Source: Setophaga petechia (taxonomy: Eukaryota > Chordata > Aves > Passeriformes > Parulidae). Taken from it: a stretch of DNA of 64,000 nt. The stretch spans positions 2,200,001 through 2,264,000 of the forward strand of contig JANCRA010000019.1 in assembly GCA_024362935.1 (NCBI GenBank). Reading direction: 5' to 3'. Below the pieces are notes generated by a model. It ran no database searches, had not been told where the DNA came from, and saw nothing but the letters and a program-made list of their open reading frames with translations. Of this stretch, positions 1 to 14,000 are shown one piece after another (within the stretch, counting starts at the first letter, position 1; every line of letters starts with the position of its first letter). The translations under genes and the position numbers were made by a program.

Positions 1-1730
1 TGATTGCCAGGCTGTGATGATGTCTGCAGATGAAGGCTTCTGACCATTCACAGGAGGCTCAGGTTTCACCTCTAGTGTGGTAAAAGCAATTCAATCTTCC
101 AGCTGACATATTTGTGATGTTTTATTCCTTAGGTGGTTATCACCTTCAGACAGTAAATAGTTGGTCACCCAAGTCAGTTAAAGTCAGAAATATTTTCATA
201 TTTGTTTGAAAATGTGTCTTTTACATTTGTCTTTTGTATATCTATGTTGAACATACATAGTATATATGTGAAATACATGGGAATAAAATCACAAATAATA
301 TTATAAGTAAAATATTTCCTGCCTTGTTAAATACACACCCATCTGAAAAAAAGAATATACTTCGATTGGTGAGCAGGAATGATTTATTCCAGAAGTATTT
401 CATGCAGTTTCTTCATGAACAGGAAAAATTTCTTCAGGAAATATTTCTCTGCAGTCAGGTGAACAAAAGGTCTTTGTTGGTAATACCACTTTATTGGGCT
501 ATTTAAGACTGATAAGTTGATTGTATATTAACACTCCTCCCATTCCATTCCTCAGGGTAAAAGCAACCTCCAAGTTGTCGGCAGGAAAGCACACAGATCC
601 ATGGCCAGCTTTGTCCTAGCCCACCTGAGGTGCCAGATCACGGCTCAAGGTGTATTAGCTGCTCTGTCACCTGATTGCTTAGTGTTGCTTAGTCCTACAG
701 GAAAAAAGCTCTACGTTGTATTTCCAGAGAGCTAGAAACTCAGGAGAGAGGGCTAGGAAAAATCAGAGAACACTCAGCAAAATACAGAGCTATTTTTCTC
801 ATCAGTACAATACCAGTTTCTGCAAAAGTTAAAGTTCATATAAATAATAAGCAATTTAGTAATTTTTGAAAGAATTAGTAAGATGCATAGCAGAATGATT
901 GTATCCTTCAGCCAGCAAATAAAAATTCAATGTTTCTACAAATGCAAAGATTATTATACTGCAACTTTTTTATTGTGTTTTGGATTGTGCATGTAGTTCA
1001 GAAGTGTGGCTTTTTTTCTCAATATAACTGATGTGGAAGCCCATCAAATTCTCTGTGCTTTTCTTGAAAGGAATTGGAATGTGTCTCAAATTGGCCATAA
1101 AAACATATGAAGAAATGTTTTATACTCTTTCTGTCACTAAATAGATAATGGATGTAAAAACAATCTCACAGTTTCAGTCCTTTGTGTAGCATTCTCACTA
1201 CTCCATGTGCTTTTTTATGGCATAGTCAATACTAATATTAATCATTGAGAGTATGTTTCTTTTCTTTAGTACATAGAATAATTTTAATACAATTTTTTGT
1301 TGTATTAGAGATTAGTGGTCAAAGTTTTTTACATGAGTTTGTATGTTATCAATTAAGCTGGCATTTCCTGCAGGAAATCTGACAGTTTCTTTTATGTTTA
1401 GTAATTGCTGTCTTCCAGTTAATCAAAAGATAAACATGCCTGTCAAAAATTGATTTTAGTGTTTGCCTGGTTACAGTCCAGTGGTATTTCAGTCCTTATC
1501 TGTTGTTTGATTACTCTTTATTAGCCTTTAAGAACAGTTGTTTCTCAGCTGAGTTTCCTGAGGCTGTTCTGAGGCTTGAGGTGCCGTCTTTTAGTTCCAG
1601 TCATGTTGCTGAACAGAAGATTTTTTTTTTTCTCCAAGTGTGACAGCACATTCACTACAAACTGAAGCCAAAAATGGTTGGTGGCACAAACATGATCATA
1701 GAAGAAGTCTCTCAGGGGGTGACTAAGTTT
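1..1730. other. Intergenic, no gene seen
   Basis: AT-rich single-copy-looking DNA. Open frames are short (60 residues or fewer) with no recognisable domain, splice pattern or repeat family. I see nothing functional here. Confidence 0.6.
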
Positions 1731-2005
1731 AGAATAGAATAGAATAGAATAGAATAGAATAGAATAGAATAGAATAGAATAGTTCAGTTGGAAGGGACCT
1801 ACAATGATCATCTGGTCCAGCTGCCTGACCAAAAGATAAAGTGTGCTGTTAGTGTCATTGTCCAAAAATCTCTAAAACACTGTTAAGTTTGGGATGTCAG
1901 CCACCTCCCTAGAAAGCCTATTCCAGAGTTTTACCACCCTCTCAGTAAAGAAATGCTTCCTGACTTCCAGTCTAAACCTTCCCTGGTGCAGCTTTGAACA
2001 TTGTA
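1731..2005 (-). mobile_element. CR1 LINE 3' end with (AGAAT)n tail
   Basis: Ten uninterrupted AGAAT units (1731-1780) lead straight into a stretch that reads, on the plus strand, like the reverse complement of an avian CR1 3' end (AGTTCAGTTGGAAGGGACCT, then CATCTGGTCCAGCTGCCTGACC in two parts, and the 'cttcctgacttccagtctaa' type segment). CR1 elements end in short tandem tails rather than poly(A), which explains the pentamer run. The copy is strongly 5'-truncated and non-coding. The short minus-strand frame across it encodes repeated FYSIL and is a product of the tail. Confidence 0.85.
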
Positions 2006-3886
2006 TTAAAAGATCATAAACTCTTAAAGTGTTGTATTATATGTTTAATGTTTCATTTAATTATGGTCAACAAAGATAGTTTATCTAAGAAATTAGTCTT
2101 AGGAAATAGTTAATTACACGTAAGATTTTGGTAACATATTTTATATGAACAACACTGGCTATTTTTGACCTCATTTTTAGTATAATTACTCAGGATGATG
2201 CATAATGAACAATTCTGAGCCAACCAGCAGCACTGTTCTGCACACCTACTTTATAATCATGATCACGATCATGTTGTGTGTCATTTGTCATAGTAGTCTT
2301 TCAGGCAAGGAATGCTTTAAAGAATAAAAAGGAAGTTGTCTCCATAAAAATTCAACTCTGTTTGCAGCACTCGAAAATATTTGGATTGACACAAAAGGCC
2401 TCTAGAATAAAGAACTGAAGATTATGTAGTCATTTTTTCCTGTGGAAAATGTGCAGAAAGTGGAAAGTGTGCAGAAAATAATTGCAGTCATAGACATTTA
2501 TAATATGAAATGTATAATTGCTACTTCTCATTTTATAAATGACTCTACCAGGAAAGACAGAGGAGAGAGTAAAGGAGTAGAGAATAACAACTTAATGGCA
2601 CCTTCAGTGAACAACTGTAAGCACAGTGGGCCTTGTTTCCTAATTGTTTGCTCCTTTTTTCATCTGCATAATACTGTTGATCTTTTTGAAACAGGTCTTG
2701 GTAACGCTGATAGTATGATTTGAACTGAGAAACAAGCCTACTCACTATCCTTCAAAAACATTAATATGCATGATGGAAAACACTGGATTGCATGCCAGTT
2801 AAGTAAACTTGTCAAGACTATTTTTTGAGTGTTTTCTTGGACTCTATTATTCAATCAAACCTAAGGAACAGGCAGTATCTTGTTCTATATTTAAAGTATG
2901 CATACCATAAGCTTCTGCAAAATCTCTGAAGTTCTCCAAAGCTTGCTGATACATTACTTTGCTATTTACCATATTTACACCATATCAAAGCATATGAAAC
3001 CTGAAGACAACTTTTCCTTTTCACTGCTTATGTTTTCCTTGTGTGTGTAACACTTTCATACAACCCTTCCCCCTAAGATCATACAAAATCCGCCTTAGAT
3101 CTGAAACACTTGATTGTCCTTTGTGCAGTTAAATGAAGTCCAGGATGAATGATTTAGTGATCCAAATCTACCTCTAGGCACTTTGCTGACCCTTATTTTT
3201 ATTTTTTCTTCAAAAATCCAATTCAAAACAATATTATGTTTAAACAGTAAATGTATTCCATCTTTAGAAAACTACAAGGACTGAAAACATGTTTTCCTCT
3301 TCCTTTTCCTTCCCCTTCCTTTTTTTTTTAATGATGTTCAGATGCATTGCACTTCTAAACAAGGTTAATAGGTACTGAAAAGAGCATGGAATGCTCTGAT
3401 CACTATGTAGTGGAATGCTATGAAACCCAAGCTGAAACATGCATACTGTTGTACAAATGCTAGCAGCAATTTATTAACATGATTTCCACACACTCAGGTA
3501 CTCCCACATCGAACTCACATCAACAGATGCAAACACAAAATACACACTGAAGTTTACTACTAGAAAACTTCTATCTATGGAAACAATTTTTTTGTGTGTG
3601 TGTCACAACAGTAAGTGTGGCTTTAATATTACTCAGCAATACATGTAGTTCTAAAATTTTGATAAAGGTAATAATTTGACCCAAGTTATGTAATAAAATA
3701 TTCTGCTTTTGCATTAAAAATACTTAGTTTTACAAATAAGAGATAGACAATGGCTATCTAAGCAACAAAAATGCAGAATAGGTTCTAATTTTTTGAGGAT
3801 CACAAGCTAAATTGCATCCAAGGCTTTCAACTACTGAAGAAAAACAGCCTGTAGGAACAACAAAATTATCATTATTCTGGTATCTG

Positions 3887-3925
3887 TACATATACATATA
3901 TATATATACATATATACACACACAG
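3887..3925. repeat. (TA)n/(CATA)n microsatellite
   Basis: Alternating purine-pyrimidine run of TA, CATA and CACA units. Likely length-polymorphic; no other role visible. Confidence 0.8.
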
Positions 3926-6900
3926 CAGAAGCACTGTTTGTAAGACATAGAACCCAACTTTCTGACTGCCTAATCTCAGAAAAGACTGTGGGATGTTTGT
4001 AAGATGCCTACACAAGAGATACAAGATTGATCAAAGTCCTGGGAAATTTGGCCTGTGATAACAGCTTGACAGAACTTGTGTGGCTTAGTCCAAAGAAGAG
4101 GAGACCTGGAGGAAGAATCATAACTTGTTCAAAACTTCTGCAGGAAGAGGAGAGTAGAACAGGAGGAAGGTAACTTCAGGACAAGTGAAAATGTGAGTGG
4201 ATCTATGAAAGTGTCTCTATCCAAAGGCAAAGTGGTCTGAGACAAAACAGAGAAAGATCTTTTTATGATATTTGTATCCTCCAGGCCCTCAACATGGGCA
4301 ATACACTTGCCCAGCTTTCTTTCCCTACCTTCACCTTCCCGGACCATCCCTCCCATCCCTCCCTAACTGCCAGAGAGGTGGAGCTCTCCAAGGTCACCAC
4401 TGGCCACACTTGACATGAGAACAGCTTCCTACTTCTAGTCACTTTTCCTGGCTTTGTGCTTTGCTCAGCCAGGCAACAAAATTATCTCTCAGTTTTGGAG
4501 AAGAAAAAATTTGCACAAAATATTTCTTCCTATTAGAAGATACAAAAACAAGATGGTTATTATTCCACAGGTTTTACAGTTGGTTAGATTCCTCTGCCAT
4601 TTCCATCTTCACTCACACTGTTTTTCTTAAATTCAATCACTAAAAAGAGTAAAAACAATGTTGTTACACCTGAGGTGCAGTACTACCACAACAGAAGTTG
4701 CAGTCAAATGAAGGAAAAGGCAATATTTGAAAACTTACACTGTAACACATTTGTTTCAGGTTCAGAAGGGGAAATATTTGAAGGTGAGGCTGCATTTGTC
4801 TATTTACACTATTAAGACTCTTCCCTTTCAGTTGGTAACTGTCCTGTATCTGTCTCAGGCTTCTCTCAAGATGAAGCAGTTGATGCCTGATAACATCCTC
4901 ACTTTCTTTTCTGTATCCAGGAAAATTCCTACTGAATTCCTACAGGAAAAAAATATCCCTCTGACTTAAACATTAAGTTAAATTGGCCTTTCTTGGGTTT
5001 GTGGTGTAGTCTTGGACAAGACATAAACCCTCTGTCCCATAATTAATTTAACTGCAGGCTGCGTCTCAATACTCTAACACATTTGGAGTGTGCAGTTCTT
5101 TTATGCAGCATTTCAAGCAATTCAAAGCAAAGCCTTATTTTAAGTAACTATATATAATTATAAAGCTGTGATCATCAGATGTTAGAATGAGATAAGATCT
5201 GTAGGGTATACAAAGATATTCCAGACCTGTTGAGGTTTTTTACTATATTATCTGGAAAATGGAAGCTATATGATAGGGACTGACTAAAAAACAGTAATAA
5301 TAATTTTCATTGTGTTCACATTTTGTCCTCTATAATAATTTTAAACTTTATCATACATGAATGCCATAGTACTGCTTTACATTAAATTTTTAAGAACTGA
5401 AAGTAAGGAAATATTAATTTATTTTGATAAAGTTAAAAATACCTTTCATAAGCTAAAAGCCTTTTTTTCTGACATTCACTAAGTTTCAGATAGGAAAGTT
5501 AAGATATATAGAAAAAAAAAGTAATTATATATTTATATATGTATATAAATGTACAATTTTTATTTCAGCTAAAAGACAATCTAAGGTACAGGGAAAGAAT
5601 TGGGACAATACTTGCTTACGAATCCAAGTTGAAGCTATATCCTGTAAAGATCTTATTAATCAATTAGAATCAGGCTTGATGACAAAAAAGTATCTAATTG
5701 TTTTTACAGTGTGGTCCAGGTCTAAACAGAGGATTAAGAGGATGGAAGAAAATTGGTTAAGGAAATACTTAATTCTTGTTCCCAGGCACCAAAGGTAAGT
5801 ATCATAACCAATCCCTCCAATTTAGGTAATGTGGGGAATTGTCTGAGACTCATCTGACTAAATTAATGTTTACTATAGCAACAGAAACATATGAGCTCAG
5901 GTTCTTTTATAGTCAGCAGAGATCTGGCCAACAATGGATGGAAATGTCTCATCCTAAACTCAGTCCCTACATTTGGTCAGATTAACATTTCAGCATGTGG
6001 CATTGATTGTGTTTATTCTACTTTGACCAACTACAGGTGGTGTCTAGATGACCATGGGTTACCTGTGTGACTAGCTCAGATGTAGACATCCACCCCTCAG
6101 ACATCAAAAGTTACACAAACAAATATTGGTCTTTTGATACTGTGAGCAGGGTTTTTGTAAAGTTCATTCTTATATCAAAGAGAACTAATACCAGAGCAAG
6201 GCACAGTTTAAAATAGCCAACTGACTGGGTTATTTCTTGAAATAGGATAGACTTTGGCACAAATCTTTGTTCTTAATAACTCAAAACAAGGAATGAAATC
6301 AGCATGTTTTCCATTCTATCAAAGTCTACTAATTATGGGGCTACTATAGTTACTATTCTGATGTAAATGACCTATAAAAATTTTTTTGAAGGATCCCCTT
6401 TTCATTCCCATGTGGTACAGGACTCATTTGAAAAACTAATAGTACAAAGGGATGGAAAAAATGCCTTTTGTGCATTTCAGTTCCACACCATTTCTTCATT
6501 CCAGTGTGTGTGCCTCCAAGGCATAATTGAACATCTAACCCTTTTGATCCATCTGGTAGAATATATACACAGAGTAGGACTAATTTAAAAGGGGCTTTGA
6601 TTGACTGTAATTTACACATTCATATAGCTTTTTGCTGTCTTCTTAACATGGCACACCCTTACCCAGTCCCTTGGCACCCTAATTAAACCAGTCTTAGATT
6701 GCCCTAGAATTTCTTACCCTTAGACAACAAAGGATAAATTCATAGATGAACTATCAGATGAACAGGGGATATAAGGTGGTTTACATGACTGGCAAATTAT
6801 CTAAACTGAAATTAGCACCAGAATTATTTCATTTTACAGCTGCAGTTATCTTAAATTTACACAAAATTTAATTCCTGAAGGTGGCAGCATCCTGGCTAAA

Positions 6901-8024
6901 CCTATATATAGTTTATATACATCTTCAATGCATGCAAAACCCTAGAACACGACCATGAAATTTTGTTAGTTTAGCAGTAGCACCACATATGACTTTTAAA
7001 CATATATAACTGGGAGTATGCTCTGTGATAGGAATTTGTTCAAGTATTTCCCATGTTTTTCTCCTGAGTTGTAAAACTTAAAGAGAATTTTTTTCTCCTT
7101 GGATGTCTTTCAGCATTTCATGATACTGGTCTTCATTCACTACTGTAAGCATTGAATACAAGAAATGGATTTGGAATATTTTTGCCTGATTCTTTGTTTT
7201 GCAAAAGTTATTTTACATTGCATGGGCACTGTAAAAGGAGCCACAACACATTTTGTCTTCTATGCACACTTTAAAACTCTCTTCATAATGTGAAATGAAC
7301 ACTATAGGGAGTCTTTATTTGTCTACAAGGGGCTTTGGTTATTTTTTGCTGGGTTTTTTTCCTCCACTTTATTCCTTATAGTTACTACCTATGCCTGTGT
7401 AGACTGACTGGTTACATAAAAAGAAGGGACAAGGATTTCATCCAACTATGTCCCTATACATACAGAGGCATGAATCAACCATTTTTACATAAGCAATTTT
7501 TTAGATTTTTTTTAATTGTTAAAAAATTTTTAAAACTGTCTTTAGTAACAAATACTTGAGATCATGCTGAAATCAGGGGGGAAAGGTTCCATTAAGCTTA
7601 AAGATCATGGGAAACCTTTTCTTTGGCTAGACTCATATCAGAAAAAGCAGAGGAGTTACAGGTTGCTGTTGCAAAGTCTGCAAAGACCCTGGGACAGCCA
7701 GAGGGAATTTCAAAGACAAGCTCTACTTCATCCCCATCTACTCAGAAAAAAACAAGCTTTCCAAAGAGGGTGAGTCCAGCCTTCCACACTTGGGTAAGCA
7801 GGGCAAACCACCCCAGTCAGGATGGCATTGCTATGGCAAGGTAAAGCAATATGTGGGCACATTCCCTTGTGCTTCCTCCTGGAAGAATTTACATCATTCC
7901 TTAGTAACGGCTGCACCTAAACGTTGCACACTACCCTCTAGTTCTTCTTGGCCATTTTCTGGTATGCAAAGCATATTTTCCAGTCTGACAGGACCTTCTC
8001 CCTGCTGTAGCACAGGCTTTTGGT

Positions 8025-8095
8025 TGTCAGGTTCCTGGAGCAGAAACCTTCAGGCCAGTGTTCTGTATTTGGGTTTCTGCTCCAGGAACCTGACA
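8025..8095. repeat. Perfect 24-bp inverted repeat (hairpin)
   Basis: Arms 8025-8048 and 8072-8095 are exact reverse complements (the left arm begins TGTCAGGTTCC, the right arm ends GGAACCTGACA) with a 23-nt loop between them. A transcript on either strand could fold into a long perfect stem. The arms are about 54% GC, richer than the surroundings. No terminal-repeat transposon or microRNA family is recognised. Confidence 0.85.
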
Positions 8096-11000
8096 GCTGA
8101 AGAGTGTCCTGGATTCTCTGTACCTCTCCCAGTGTGCTGCTCTCTCAGAGGCACCCAGAAGTTGCCCAGCTTCATAATGCACATACTATTTAGCTAGGAA
8201 AAAAAAGCACTTAAGAGCAAACGTCTTAAAAAATGTTGAAATAGGATGAATAACACTTAGCTTACCTGCTTGTCACAATTTTTTCCACACCAAAATCCTT
8301 TTGAGGGTTTGTCTCTGTCTTGCTCAGTCTTACATCTCTCAGTGATGAGATGGGCAAAATGCCTTTTTGGTCATGTCAGAATGGAGATTCACCACATTTT
8401 CAGCTTCTCCATCTTCTTACACTTCCCAAACCTGACCAAACTAGTCTAAGCTAGTCCTACAGGGCTATGCTTCAAAAGGCATTTTCACTGCTTAATTTTA
8501 GTATTGCAATTTACCTTCATTATTTTTAGTTCCTACCACAAACATTCTTTGTGTTAACAGATAAGTCAGAAAGACTTTAACCATGAGCTCTGTAAAAATG
8601 TGCATATAACCTCAGTAAAGTCAGGACAGTTGCTATTGAGTGTGTTCTGCTCCTATAACACCTGCAATACTAGCACAGATGAAATTACACTGGTGCTAGT
8701 GGCCTGATGATTTGTGCTGGGAAGTTTCTGATGCAGTATTTCACTCAAAAGAAACTTTTATCAATTCTCTGTGTCAAAAATGCAGCTGTCAGAGATACAC
8801 TGCATTACCCTCGGCCCCAGCCAAGGTAGAATTCTGCCAAGGCAGAATTAGCTCACCCCTTGTGTGGCTGCATGACTGTCAGTAACCAAACCTGTGGTTT
8901 AGTTTTCACCTTGGCCACTTTGCCCTCCAGACATGCTTGGAGACTGAAATATGAAGACAACATGTCAGAATGTGTAGCAAAGAAAACTGGAGTAGCTGAG
9001 AGGCATTACCTCAACTGATGGCAAGTGTTACTGACCTGCCATTCTTAGTAATCATCTGGATAGAAATCATTATTTCAAAGAGAAAATATTATATATAACA
9101 AAGAGCAAAATATAACTGAGTGGAAATTAGGCCTGTGACTCCTTCTGTTTCTGAAATAAGCTGAGACTTGTAGAAGAGCCCTGAGTGTAGAAGGGATTAT
9201 AAACTGGGCTGTGCCCAGACACAGCTGAGTCGATCTCTAGAACAAAATCCTTCCTCTGCACCCTTCTGTGGGAGCAGCTTGTCTGTGTCCTGCCTCTGTG
9301 TCCACTCATGTCTGATGACTGTCACACAAAGAAGGGGGGAAACCCAGCTCTTTACTGCTCCTTCCACTCCTTTCTCACTAAAAAGCAATATTTCAGAAGT
9401 CTGTTTTCTCTCTACCTTGAGCTTTCACCGAGACTATGAGTAGATAAGCCATAAATACTTTACAGACTGTTCAGATCTAGTGGAGTGATGTGAAAGTTTG
9501 TCCAGTAATTTGTGTAAAAGCCTTTCCAAAACATGATTTAAATATTTGCATTTTTGAATTAATTTAAAGTTTTGCCCATATCACATGTCAGATGAAACTC
9601 TGACACTATGCATGATATGGGTGGGGTGGAGTTAGATTTCTTCATAGTGGCTGGTGTGGGTCAGTGTTTTGGATTTGTGCTCATCATATTTTGATGAGCA
9701 GAACTTAATCTGATTTATTGGGGAAAAAATCAACACAATTCAACAATGAAGTTTTCCAGCACTTACAGGTTAAAATATGTCCAAGACTGTTTTAAAAAAT
9801 GGTAAACAGAAATTTACATGATCTCTTAGTTACAAATAGAAAGCTTTACATTTACACTGGATTGTTGCATCTATAAAAAATATTCACAATATTTTTCTGA
9901 CAGTGTGAAAGCAGCTGGAATTTATCACTGAGGTTTTTTTTCCCTGTTAAAATTATAAATGACACCTTATGAGAAAAAAGACTACAAATGCAATGCAATC
10001 TTCACATAAAAAAATTAATGCAGGTGCTTTTCCTTGATGATCTAATGCAGATAAATATATATTATCCATTTGTAAATATTTCCATTTATTGATTTGGAAG
10101 TAACAAAGTGTACTGCATATATATTTCTGTGTTTAAAAACATGTCTGTTCTTCTATTAAGGACTTAGTGAAAACATCCATAGGAAATGCTTCAGTTGTAT
10201 CTTAGTCTCCAGTATTAAATAGATATTAGGCTTTCATGGGAACTGAGAGCTTCAGAAAAAGGCTTTTAAATCAGGATGACTTGTCTTGGGAGTTTACACT
10301 GGCTGCCATCCAAGCAGAAATATCCAAAAGAGCAAATTACACCTCCACACCCAGTTAGAAAGTCTTCAGGTATTAAGTTGTTTGTTAAGTAGAGTCATTG
10401 CGTTAGTAATTTTAGCTGTGTTTGTTCTTTGTGGAAGGCAACAGGCTCTTCCAGATAGTTTCAAAACGCAGCAGGGCAAAACTTGATCTTATTAAAACTA
10501 AGTTTCTACATGAACTGTTGTTTCTCACTTCACAGGCTTCCTCTGCTCATCTCAGCCAAACTTACTGCTAGAGTATCTTGCTCTGTAAAATATTTTTTCA
10601 CAAGCATTTGTTTCAGAAACTGCCTTAAAAGCCTTTGCTTTAGGGAAAACAAGCTAAATCACAAATTTCACAGCAGACTCACTTGTTTGTATTTTTAACC
10701 TTGTTATTTTATGGAAGAAAAACTGTGCCTCTCTCTTGCAGAAAAGTCCTGTTATTTTTTTTTTAAATTTAAAATTAAAAGGTTAATAAACCTGATAAAT
10801 GCTTTTTAAACTTGCTTAGATTTCTAAATAGAATGTACTACTTAAAGCTGTAGCTCAATTCTTATCAATGAATACCTTATTATAAAAGTATGCTAAGAAT
10901 TATTTTCTGAATATGTTTGTCTTCAGAAAACAAGGGTGACTAAATGACTACACTAATAAAAATTTGTTTCACTTGGCCTCTTGCTGTTGTACTCAGAAAT

Positions 11001-14000
11001 TTCTCTTGGAATAATCATCTTTCCTCTGCATCAGCAATGAAACTTCCCAGCTAGTTTCAGTGAAGGGCAAGACTTATTCTAACTCACAGAGGAGCAACTG
11101 GAGGTAGAGTTCAGTTCAAAGGCTGATATATATGCAACCTACAAGCCCAACTTGTTCCTCTGGCTGCATGGCACTGCTCGCAGGAGGAGGAAAGGCGGGA
11201 TTGTGTTTTGTAGAGGGAAACAGTGCTTTAACTCTTACTGTATGAAACCACAATGCAACCCAAAGGAAGTCTGCTGTGCAGTGCCTGGTGGAGATAACCT
11301 TCCCAACAGATGACTCCAGTGCAACGCCATGCCCTCAGTCACCTGTGTATCTGCAGGGTGTCTGCAGACTACTGTCATAACCTTGTGAGAGACAGAGCTG
11401 CGGCAACCAGACATGCAGGAATTGCAGGCACAACTCTTTCAAACTTCCTCTGCCTTGCATACTGCTGCAGAATTTCCGTGCAGGCTCCTTTCCCCTCACC
11501 AAGGAGCTCAGCTGTCCCTCAGGCTCAGTGACTACTGCTGACACCAGCCAGGGCAGTTTGAATTATGCCAACTCTCAGGGGTGATTCATCCTTCTCTTGT
11601 CCATGTCTCAAAGCATGCTCAAAATCAGTGTATTTCAACTCACATACAGTTTCTGAGCCAGAAAACTTTCAGCTACTATTGCTCTGGCTCTTATGGGTAA
11701 TTTCCAAGTTTGAGACATGAATGCCTCCTTGTTGGCTGAATCTGTAATCTGCAAATGACAGGATAGGTTTTCTTTTGCCTTCTCAGACCTCTGTGGAATT
11801 TATTGTAAATTCAGCTGCAGTATAGACACCAGAGCTTGTTTTGCAAGATATGCAGAAGAGGGCTGGTAGCATAACTAAACACAGCATAAGCCTTGAGGCT
11901 CCTTTCCAGCCAGCTGTCAAAGCTTTGAAACTATTGTGTGTTCAAGGCACTGAAAGGACCATGGAGCATGAACCTGATGGAATGCATGGTATTCATTTAT
12001 CTCTGGAAGTTTACATGTCCTGCTTGATGAATTAGAGCTATAAAGTGATGAAGTGATGAAGTGAAAGATGAAAGAAGCTGCAAAGGGGTAAGAGTTACAG
12101 CAGTTATAAAAACTGCTTGAAAACCTGTGTTCACTAAGTAAAACTTTTGATTGAAAATACTTTAAGGGATGAACAAGTGATCATGCACCTGACCAGATTG
12201 CACCCTGATGGTGCTTGACTTCAGTATGATTTCTAACAACGGCTCTGGAAAAGGATAATATTTCCCATTTAATGGATAGTGTGAGCTCTGAAGTTGAATC
12301 ATGAGTAGATGTCTGACCCTGTGTCATAGGGGAAGGTAACAGGAGAGGGAATGAGCCAGAAGTGCTCCCTAACCACAGAATCTTCTGCTTTTTTAGTCAT
12401 CAGCTGTAGGTCTGTGCTAAGTGTCCACAAAGTTTTGCAGATGACAAGGCAACCAATTTGCAGCTAATGCTGTCTGTAGACAGCCTGTACTGCAAAGGTC
12501 TTAAGAGTTAAGAGTGGTTTATTCATTTGTGTATTTACCAATTTAATTTACCCAAAATAGCAGTCTGATGCTGCAAGGTGACTGCAAAAGCGGCTGAAGA
12601 ATCCCTTTAAGCACCCAGAAAACAAGGTTTAGAAGTAGATCTGCCATGCAGCCCCCTTAAGTCATACAACACTGTTTGCATAGTCACACCATGGGGAAAA
12701 ACTTCTGTAAGCTGAGAAATACATGTACAGTGAATTTCTTGAGAGCGATGGAAAGCCAGCTCACTGTAGGTCTCCAGCTGATGCTCTGTCTTGCAGAATG
12801 TCATCACCCTGTGATCCCTCTGTAGTCACTGGGAGGAGATAAGCATTCCAGTAAGTAATTGAGAATTTGGACGCTCTGATTCATTATCTACAGGAGACTT
12901 CCTCTCCAGTGGCTGCCCAGGGAGGCAGTGATCCTATTTGCTTTACCCAAGTTAAGTGTTTAAAGTTAAATATGCTAAAGAGTTCTCCAGACTAGCCAGG
13001 GAAATCCCAATGCTTTCTTCCATCTTCATTTCCTTTTCTGTCCTGGAAAGCAAGTTACACAGAATTTGTATTTAAAATATGTGCATTCCCTTCTGCAAAT
13101 GACAAAGGTGTATCTAGACTGCCTCAATATCTTTTTCTCACAGAAATAATCAGGTTTATTTTACTTTTTTTTATCCCCAACTTCACTAAGACTTTATCCA
13201 AATAATTTTCGTATTGGTTTGGGCCTACTCAGCTCCTTTCTTCTTTAGAGGAAATTAAATTTTATGCTCCTACAGCTGGATGGATTTAGTTTGGGGGGTA
13301 GAAGGAGACAAATAAAAACCTACTCCTCAGATACGCATATTGCCTTTCTGATGACCTCCTTCTGGGAGAAGTAGCTTCTCTGAGGGATCACCTTTCCAGT
13401 GAAGGATTGATTGCATGAGGAAAGGACAAGGGTGAGCAAAGCACACTGTGACCTGGTGTTCAAGGGATTTATAGTGGGTAGGAAGGGAATAGCATAGAAG
13501 TGTTTGGATACCAAGTTTAACATCCCCTCATCAATCACTCTTTGTCACTTACATCGACAACAAGTTACAAAGAGTTTTTGAATGACTGTTGACCACCTCT
13601 TTTGCTTCTCTCCTCTCAAAGTCTGTTGTTGGTAGGATGTAATCAGCCATTTATGCATTTAAATCTAATTGCATATTTTAGATGCAAAGAGGAGGAAAAC
13701 TGGGAGCTCTTGATTAAAAGATGGAGATGGCTTTTGCAAACAGAGACTGAGGAAAATGACTTGCAGCTCATGACTTCCAGGAGGATCAGCAAGTTGCGCC
13801 TGTTGCTGGTGTTACAACTTGTGACTGGGGGCAGAAAGGTCCATAGATATTTTCATGGGCCATAATTATGTACATGAGTAGAAAATTTGGTCATTAGAGG
13901 ACTCTCTAACTTCAGTAAACTAAGCAAGAATCCAAAGCTGAAATCTGTGTACTAGAAAAACACAAACTGTAAATGCAGTACCAGTTTTCAGATGGAAGTA

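Noticed and set aside
1545..1865. 106-codon minus-strand frame with FYSIL repeats
   Set aside because: It is the translated pentamer tail of a CR1 element.
13602..13865. 87-codon plus-strand frame
   Set aside because: No domain, no splice-site support and ordinary length for random AT-moderate DNA.
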